DNA from: Acidovorax sp.
GTDB lineage: Bacteria; Pseudomonadota; Gammaproteobacteria; Burkholderiales; Burkholderiaceae_C
NCBI RefSeq assembly: GCF_027492855.1
Contig: NZ_JAPUDY010000008.1
Span: forward strand, 124,001 to 188,000
Length of the DNA stretch: 64,000 bases
Reading direction: 5' to 3'
The position numbers and the translations under genes were made by a program. The notes under the pieces are model-generated. The model had not been told where the DNA came from, searched no databases, and worked only from the letters and a program-made list of their open reading frames with translations. Within the stretch, counting starts at the first letter, position 1; each line of letters starts with the position of its first letter. This document shows, piece by piece, positions 58,770 through 64,000 of the stretch.

Positions 58770-60019
58770 CGGTCAATCTCCCCGAACACGATATCCATGG
58801 TGCCGATGATGGCCACGGCGTCGGCGATCATGTGACCACGGGCCATTTCATCGAGCGTGGCCAGGTGCGCGAAACCAGGCGCACGAATCTTCAGGCGGTA
58901 GGGCTTGTTGGCACCGTCGCTCACCAGGTAGATGCCGAACTCGCCCTTGGGGTGCTCGACGGCCGCATAGGCCTCACCTTCGGGCACATGGAAACCTTCG
59001 GTGAACAGCTTGAAATGGTGAATCAGCTCTTCCATGTTGGATTTCATGGATTCGCGATCGGGAGCAGCCACCTTGTGGTTGTCGGTAATCACCGGACCTG
59101 GATTGGCGCGCAGCCAGTCCACACATTGCTTGATGATGCGGTTGGATTCGCGCATTTCCTGCACACGCACCAGGTAGCGGTCGTAGCAGTCGCCCGTCTT
59201 GCCCACCGGCACATCAAAATCCATACGGTCATACACATCGTATGGCTGGGTCTTGCGCAAGTCCCACGCAATGCCGGAGCCACGGATCATGGGCCCGGTC
59301 ATGCCCAGGTTCAGAGCGCGCTCGGGCGGCACCACGCCGATGCCCACAGTGCGCTGCTTCCAGATGCGGTTGTCGGTGAGCAAGGTTTCGTACTCGTCCA
59401 CACAGCCTGGGAAGCGCTTGGTGAAGTCGTCAATGAAGTCGAGCAACGAACCCTGGCGGTTCTTGTTCATTGCCTCGAGTGCCTTGGCGTTCTTGATCTT
59501 GCTGACCTTGTACTGCGGCATGCTGTCGGGCAGATCGCGGTACACGCCGCCCGGACGGAAGTACGCTGCGTGCATGCGCGCGCCGGAGACGGCTTCGTAC
59601 ATGTCAAACAGGTCTTCGCGCTCACGGAAGGTGTAGATCAGAATGGTGGAGCTGCCGCAGTCGTTGCCGTGCGAACCCAGCCACATCAGGTGGTTCAGCA
59701 GGCGTGTGATCTCGGAGAACATCACGCGGATGTACTGCGCGCGCTCAGGCACTTCCAGGCCCAGCAGTTTTTCGATGGCCAGGCAGTAAGCGTGCTCGTT
59801 GCACATCATGGACACGTAGTCCAGACGATCCATGTAGGGCAGCGACTGGATGTAGGTCTTGTGCTCGGCCAGCTTTTCTGTGGCGCGGTGCAAGAGACCA
59901 ATGTGCGGGTCGGCGCGCTGGACGACTTCACCGTCGAGCTCCAACACCAGGCGCAACACACCGTGCGCGGCAGGGTGCTGCGGCCCAAAGTTCAGGGAAT
60001 AGTTCTTGATTTCAGCCAT
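58766..60019 (-). CDS. nuoD: NADH-quinone oxidoreductase subunit D
   Basis: A 417-residue 49-kDa-type subunit forming the quinone pocket. The start [20 protein letters not shown], and the segments DRLDYVSMM and [17 protein letters not shown] are family hallmarks. Confidence 0.97.
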   Translation of the reverse strand: MAEIKNYSLNFGPQHPAAHGVLRLVLELDGEVVQRADPHIGLLHRATEKLAEHKTYIQSLPYMDRLDYVSMMCNEHAYCLAIEKLLGLEVPERAQYIRVMFSEITRLLNHLMWLGSHGNDCGSSTILIYTFREREDLFDMYEAVSGARMHAAYFRPGGVYRDLPDSMPQYKVSKIKNAKALEAMNKNRQGSLLDFIDDFTKRFPGCVDEYETLLTDNRIWKQRTVGIGVVPPERALNLGMTGPMIRGSGIAWDLRKTQPYDVYDRMDFDVPVGKTGDCYDRYLVRVQEMRESNRIIKQCVDWLRANPGPVITDNHKVAAPDRESMKSNMEELIHHFKLFTEGFHVPEGEAYAAVEHPKGEFGIYLVSDGANKPYRLKIRAPGFAHLATLDEMARGHMIADAVAIIGTMDIVFGEIDR

Positions 60020-60046
60020 GGTAGATCACGTGGGGCGCGGGGCGCC

Positions 60047-60655
60047 TTAGTGCAGGCCTCCGTACTTGTCTTCGCGGATGATGCGCGGCGTGATCTCGCG
60101 CGGCTCGATCGACACAGGCTCATAGACCACCCGGCGGCGTTCTGCGTCGTAACGCATCTCGACATGGCCGGACAGCGGGAAGTCCTTGCGGAAGGGGTGG
60201 CCGATGAAACCGTAGTCGGTCAGGATGCGGCGCAGGTCGTTGTGGCCATCGAACACGATGCCAAACAGGTCGAACGCCTCGCGCTCATACCAGTTGGCCG
60301 AGTTCCACAGGTCGGAAACCGAATCCACCACCGGGAAGTCGTCGTCGGTGCAGAACACCTTCACACGCACGCGCTGATTCAGACTGACGGACAGCAGGTG
60401 CGACACCACGCAATAGCGGGCCCCCTCGTTCACGGCATCTGCATATGCGGAGTAATCCACACCGCACAGATCGATCAGTTGCTCGAAGCGGCAACCCTCG
60501 GCATCGCGCAGCAGGCGCATGGATTCCAGGTAGTCAGCCGCAGAGACAACTACTGTCACCTCATCCAGAGCCACTGTGATCTGACGCACTTTCGCACCCA
60601 GTGCCGCCGCGATGTTGTCTTTGAGTTTCTCAGGCCGAATGGCAACAGCAGTCAT
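60047..60655 (-). CDS. nuoC: NADH-quinone oxidoreductase subunit C
   Basis: A 202-residue 30-kDa-type subunit. The motif [20 protein letters not shown], here [16 protein letters not shown], and [13 protein letters not shown] are diagnostic. The second of two adjacent ATGs (60655) is chosen for spacing to GAAGGG; using the first adds one residue. Confidence 0.96.
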   Translation of the reverse strand: MTAVAIRPEKLKDNIAAALGAKVRQITVALDEVTVVVSAADYLESMRLLRDAEGCRFEQLIDLCGVDYSAYADAVNEGARYCVVSHLLSVSLNQRVRVKVFCTDDDFPVVDSVSDLWNSANWYEREAFDLFGIVFDGHNDLRRILTDYGFIGHPFRKDFPLSGHVEMRYDAERRRVVYEPVSIEPREITPRIIREDKYGGLH

Positions 60656-60665
60656 CATCAACCCT

Positions 60666-61145
60666 TCAGACACGAGCAATGGTGTTGGTGCGGCGAATCT
60701 TCTGCTGCAACTGGATGATCCCGTAGATCAGCGCTTCCGCCGTGGGCGGGCAGCCCGGCACATACACATCCACAGGCACGATGCGATCGCAGCCGCGCAC
60801 CACGGAATAGCTGTAGTGGTAATAGCCACCGCCATTGGCGCAGGACCCCATCGACAGCACCCAGCGGGGTTCGGACATCTGGTCGTACACCTTGCGCAAA
60901 GCGGGCGCCATCTTGTTGCACAGCGTGCCGGCAACAATCATCAAGTCCGATTGGCGCGGGCTGGCACGGAACACTTCCGCGCCAAAACGGCCAATGTCGT
61001 AACGCGCGGCCGCCGCGTGCATCATCTCGACAGCACAGCAGGCCAGACCAAACGTCATCGGCCACAGGGAACCGGTCTTGGCCCAGTTCACCACAGAGTC
61101 GTAACTCGTGGTGATGAAGCCTTCCTTCATCACGCCTTCAATCAT
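60666..61145 (-). CDS. nuoB: NADH-quinone oxidoreductase subunit B
   Basis: A 159-residue subunit with the N2 [4Fe-4S] cluster, the direct donor to quinone. Ligands are in ACCAVEMM (two adjacent Cys), MGSCANGG and [11 protein letters not shown]. Confidence 0.97.
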   Translation of the reverse strand: MIEGVMKEGFITTSYDSVVNWAKTGSLWPMTFGLACCAVEMMHAAAARYDIGRFGAEVFRASPRQSDLMIVAGTLCNKMAPALRKVYDQMSEPRWVLSMGSCANGGGYYHYSYSVVRGCDRIVPVDVYVPGCPPTAEALIYGIIQLQQKIRRTNTIARV

Positions 61146-61170
61146 TGCATCAGTCCTTATTGAAGCCCGC

Positions 61171-61530
61171 TCATTCCCAGTCCAGGGCGCCTTTTTTCCA
61201 CTCGTAGACAAAGCCCACAACCAGAATGGTCAGGAAAATCACGACTGCCACGAAGCCCGCCATGCCCACCTCGTGCAGCGTTACCGCCCAGGGGAACAGG
61301 AATGCGATTTCGAGGTCGAACAGAATGAAGAGAATGGCCACGAGGTAGTAGCGCACATCGAACTTCATGCGCGCATCCTCGAAGGCTTCAAAGCCGCACT
61401 CGTAAGGGGAGTTCTTCGCGGCATCCGGGCGATTTGGGCCCAGTATGTAACCGAGCACAAGAGGGACAACACCGACGGCAATGCCGACCAGGATGAACAA
61501 AAGGACGGGGAGGTACTGATCGAGGTTCAT
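61171..61530 (-). CDS. nuoA: NADH-quinone oxidoreductase subunit A
   Basis: A 119-residue three-helix membrane subunit, first gene of the nuo operon. Conserved [10 protein letters not shown] and the [12 protein letters not shown] segment are present. Confidence 0.97.
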   Translation of the reverse strand: MNLDQYLPVLLFILVGIAVGVVPLVLGYILGPNRPDAAKNSPYECGFEAFEDARMKFDVRYYLVAILFILFDLEIAFLFPWAVTLHEVGMAGFVAVVIFLTILVVGFVYEWKKGALDWE

Positions 61531-61604
61531 CTTGAGGATGTGCTCACCGCTGTGGCCTTGCCCGACAGGACCCAGGGCGGGTCATGCGGGGGAGGCCTTT
61601 GTTT

Positions 61605-61689
61605 TGGTGCCGTCGGCGAGACTCGAACTCGCACAGCTTTCGCCACTACCCCCTCAAGATAGCGTGTCTACCAATTTCACCACGACGGC
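61605..61689 (-). tRNA. tRNA-Leu (anticodon GAG)
   Basis: An 85-nt tRNA with acceptor stem GCCGTCG/CGACGGC, the D-arm GGTGAAATTGGTAGACAC, an anticodon stem CTATC/GGTAG with loop TTGAGGG (anticodon GAG), a long variable arm as in class II leucine tRNAs, the T-arm with GTTCGAGTC, and an encoded CCA end. It lies between secG and nuoA on the same strand, as in many betaproteobacteria. Confidence 0.95.
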
Positions 61690-61803
61690 TGTTTTTTGTA
61701 TCTGGATGGCATGAGGAACCTTGCGGCTTTGGCTTTCCAGACAATCCGGAATTCTACTCCGGAAAAACCCTGCCTCAGCCTTCAAGGTCCAAATTAGTGC
61801 AGA

Positions 61804-62178
61804 TTATTTGGTCGGAATCTGCGCTGCGCCCGAAGCAGGCGTCGCTGGAGCCACGGCGGCATCCGAGGCAGTTGTGGCAGGCGCGCTCGACGGCACCACC
61901 GCAGCAGGCGTCTCCAGCACGCTGCCAGAGCTGGCAGGACGGGCATTGCCGAAATAGGCCAAGGCCAGCGTGGAGACGAAAAACACCGCCGCCAACACCC
62001 CCGTGGTGCGCGAGAGGAAGTTGGCGCTGCCGCTGGCGCCAAACAGGCTGCCAGAGCTGCCGCTACCAAAGGCCGCACCCATGTCAGCCCCCTTGCCATG
62101 CTGGATGAGGATCAGGCCGATCATCACCAGGGCCGCCAACATCTGCACCGCCAAAATCACGTTCACGATCATGCTCAT
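61804..62178 (-). CDS. secG: Preprotein translocase subunit SecG
   Basis: A 124-residue subunit of the SecYEG channel. Two helices (NVILAVQMLAALVMIGLIL and TTGVLAAVFFVSTLALAYF) flank the conserved HGKGADMGAAFGSG loop. An Ala/Ser/Thr-rich tail of about 45 residues follows, common in this family of bacteria. It lies between tpiA and the tRNA. Confidence 0.96.
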   Translation of the reverse strand: MSMIVNVILAVQMLAALVMIGLILIQHGKGADMGAAFGSGSSGSLFGASGSANFLSRTTGVLAAVFFVSTLALAYFGNARPASSGSVLETPAAVVPSSAPATTASDAAVAPATPASGAAQIPTK

Positions 62179-62215
62179 TCTCTGTTCACTCCTGATTGAA
62201 TAGCTCGCCGCAGCC

Positions 62216-62965
62216 TCAACGGGCTGCCGCAATGATTTGCAAAAAGTCGGGCGCCTTCAGCGAGGCACCACCCACCAATCCACCATCGATATCTGGTTGC
62301 GCCAGCAACTGCGCGGCATTGGCCGCGTTCATGCTGCCGCCATACAACAAGCGGATGCGGTCTGCATGCTCGCTGGCCGCCGAGAGCTGCGCACGCAGCA
62401 CCGCATGCACCGCCTGCGCCTGCTCTGGCGATGCCGTTCGCCCCGTGCCGATAGCCCAGACGGGCTCGTACGCCACCACGATTTCGCTGATGCAATGACC
62501 GTTGAGGTGAATCACAGCCGCCAGTTGGCGCTTGACCACGGCCTCGGTCTGCCCCGCCTCGCGCTCTTGCAGCGTTTCACCCACACAAACGATGGGCGTG
62601 ACGCCCGCAGCCAATGCGCGCTGCGCCTTCTCGGCCACGGCCACATCCGTTTCGCCGTGGTATTGGCGACGCTCCGAATGCCCAACCAGCGCATAACGCA
62701 CACCGAAGTCCTTGAGCATGCCCACGGAAACCTCGCCGGTGTAAGCGCCCGACTCGTGCCGGGACACATCCTGCGCCGCCACAGCGACCGCTGTGCCTGC
62801 CGCCAGCACCTGCACCTGCGCCAGATAGGGCGTGGGCACGGCCACGGCAACGTCGCACGCCACGTCGCCCAAACCCGCAATGAGGGCTTTCAACAAGGCC
62901 TCGTTGGCGGTCAGACCGCCATTCATCTTCCAGTTGCCTGCGATGAGTTTTTTGTTGCTGTTCAT
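62216..62965 (-). CDS. tpiA: Triosephosphate isomerase
   Basis: A 249-residue TIM-barrel enzyme. The catalytic Lys lies in GNWKMNG, His in VGHSERR and Glu in [11 protein letters not shown]; the phosphate loop ends with [11 protein letters not shown]. The start at 62965 lies 3 bp after the upstream oxidoreductase stop. Confidence 0.98.
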   Translation of the reverse strand: MNSNKKLIAGNWKMNGGLTANEALLKALIAGLGDVACDVAVAVPTPYLAQVQVLAAGTAVAVAAQDVSRHESGAYTGEVSVGMLKDFGVRYALVGHSERRQYHGETDVAVAEKAQRALAAGVTPIVCVGETLQEREAGQTEAVVKRQLAAVIHLNGHCISEIVVAYEPVWAIGTGRTASPEQAQAVHAVLRAQLSAASEHADRIRLLYGGSMNAANAAQLLAQPDIDGGLVGGASLKAPDFLQIIAAAR

Positions 62966-62967
62966 GG

Positions 62968-63966
62968 TTACCACGTCAAAACAATCTTGCCGATATGCTG
63001 GTTCGACTCCATCAAGGCATGGGCTTGCGATGCATCCGCTGCTGCAAACGTGCTGTGGATGACCGGGCGCACCTTGCCCGCCGCCAACAGAGGCCACACA
63101 TGCTCACGCAGAGCACGCGCAATCGCTCCCTTGAACGCGACAGGACGCGGGCGCAGCGTAGAGCCCGTGATGGTGAGCCGACGCCGCAACACCAGCCCCG
63201 CATTGAAATCGCTCTTGGCACCGCCCTGCACTGCGATGATCACGATGCGACCATCTTCCGCCAGGCACTCCACTTCGCGCGCCACATAGTCGCCAGCGAC
63301 CATGTCGAGCACCACGTCCACACCCCGCCCTTGCGTGATGCGCTTGGCCTCGGCCACAAAGTCTTGCGACTTGTAGTTAATGGCATGGTGCGCACCCAGC
63401 GTCAGGCAGGCGGCGCACTTGTCGTCGCTGCCCGCCGTGGCGATGACCACCGCCCCGAAGGCACGGGCCAACTGAATGGCCGTGACACCAATGCCGCTGG
63501 TGCCGCCCTGCACCAGCAGGGCTTCACCCGCCTGCAGGCGGCCACGGTCAAAGACATTGCTCCACACTGTGAAGAAGGTCTCGGGCAGCGATGCGGCTTC
63601 GACATCACTCATGCCCTCGGGCACCGGCAGGCACTGCGCGACCGGGGCAACGCACCATTCGGCATAGCCACCACCGGCCACCAAAGCGCAAACGCGGTCA
63701 CCGACCCGGATGCCTGCTTCGGCCATGGCCAAAGCGTCACCCGACTCCACCACGCCAGCCACCTCCAGCCCCGGCAGATCCGATGTGCCCGCGGGAGGGG
63801 CATAGTGCCCCAGCCGCTGCAGCACATCAGGGCGGTTGATGCCACTGGCGCGGACACGAATCAACAACTCGCCCGCACCCGCTTGCGGCGCAGGACGCTC
63901 ACCCAGGCACAACACCTCTGGTCCGCCAAAAGACGTGATCTCAACTGCACGCATATTGCGATCCAT
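62968..63966 (-). CDS. NAD(P)H-quinone oxidoreductase, zeta-crystallin type (PIG3-like)
   Basis: A 332-residue medium-chain dehydrogenase/reductase without zinc ligands. The start [27 protein letters not shown] and [22 protein letters not shown] (nucleotide-binding) fit the quinone reductase subgroup related to human PIG3. Two Met candidates exist (63966 and 63954); the longer is shown. It is the first visible gene of the run leading through tpiA and secG to nuo. Confidence 0.93.
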   Translation of the reverse strand: MDRNMRAVEITSFGGPEVLCLGERPAPQAGAGELLIRVRASGINRPDVLQRLGHYAPPAGTSDLPGLEVAGVVESGDALAMAEAGIRVGDRVCALVAGGGYAEWCVAPVAQCLPVPEGMSDVEAASLPETFFTVWSNVFDRGRLQAGEALLVQGGTSGIGVTAIQLARAFGAVVIATAGSDDKCAACLTLGAHHAINYKSQDFVAEAKRITQGRGVDVVLDMVAGDYVAREVECLAEDGRIVIIAVQGGAKSDFNAGLVLRRRLTITGSTLRPRPVAFKGAIARALREHVWPLLAAGKVRPVIHSTFAAADASQAHALMESNQHIGKIVLTW

Positions 63967-63979
63967 AGAAAGTAGAATT

Positions 63980-64000
63980 CAAGTGATTTTGGCTGCTAGC
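63980..64000 (+). repeat. Probable start of another palindromic element, cut by the window edge
   Basis: The last bases, ATTTTGGCTGCTAGC, match the left arm of the forward element (TTTTGATAGCTGCTAGC in copy 7) apart from a short gap. The remainder would lie to the right of the window. Confidence 0.4.

Overview
The window looks like a chromosomal segment of a betaproteobacterium of the family Comamonadaceae, most like Acidovorax or a close relative. The grounds are GC-rich coding throughout, the gene orders pyrG-kdsA-eno-ftsB, queG/tsaE-amiC-mutL-miaA and tpiA-secG-tRNA-Leu-nuoA..N, a DUF2818 gene right after nuoN, a Bug-type periplasmic binding protein, and copies of a palindromic repeat that I associate with this family. 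The assignment rests on gene content and synteny read by eye, not on a database search.

Layout. 1-7 kb: coenzyme A synthesis (coaBC, minus strand), then pyrG, kdsA, a DUF1330 gene, an AT-richer lipoprotein gene, eno and ftsB. 7-13 kb: a CZB-domain protein, Hsp33, a gamma-carbonic anhydrase, a DUF455 ferritin-like protein and two tandem EAL-HDOD paralogues with degenerate EAL sites. 13-21 kb: xerD, a Bug binding protein, an AEC transporter, a GDSL esterase, queG, tsaE, amiC, a cupin and a DedA protein. 21-31 kb: mutL, a putative outer-membrane protein, glpQ, gdhA, a lipoprotein hydrolase, a Bcr/CflA exporter, miaA and an ABC ATPase. 31-39 kb: a CmpX-like channel protein, a large FtsX-type permease, a small integron-cassette region, a cysteine synthase homologue and an AttH/CrtC-like exported protein. 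39-46 kb: a livGFKHM branched-chain amino acid (or related) importer and an MsbA-like ABC exporter. 46-64 kb, all minus strand: DUF1178, DUF2818, all fourteen nuo genes of respiratory complex I, a tRNA-Leu(GAG), secG, tpiA and a quinone oxidoreductase-like gene.

Two observations stand out. First, a dispersed two-hairpin palindromic element of about 50-60 bp occurs nine times, with a probable tenth copy cut by the right edge. Six copies lie inside genes (mutL, miaA, a DUF455 gene, a conserved hypothetical and twice in the FtsX permease). They are always read in one reading frame per orientation, so they add a recurring peptide without breaking the gene. One intergenic copy supplies the stop codon of queG. 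This resembles the protein-embedded palindromic elements of Rickettsia. Second, 35.4-36.7 kb holds an integron fragment: a textbook attC site directly after an AT-richer orphan gene, an attI-like boundary with a LexA-like box in front of it, and a RidA-family gene in the next cassette position, with no integrase gene.

Most other genes are housekeeping. Smaller points are a Pho-box-like repeat in front of a glpQ with EF-hand-like loops, an Arg in place of the Walker A Lys in LivF, and an ATPase-permease-AttH set whose parts have been pulled apart by other genes.
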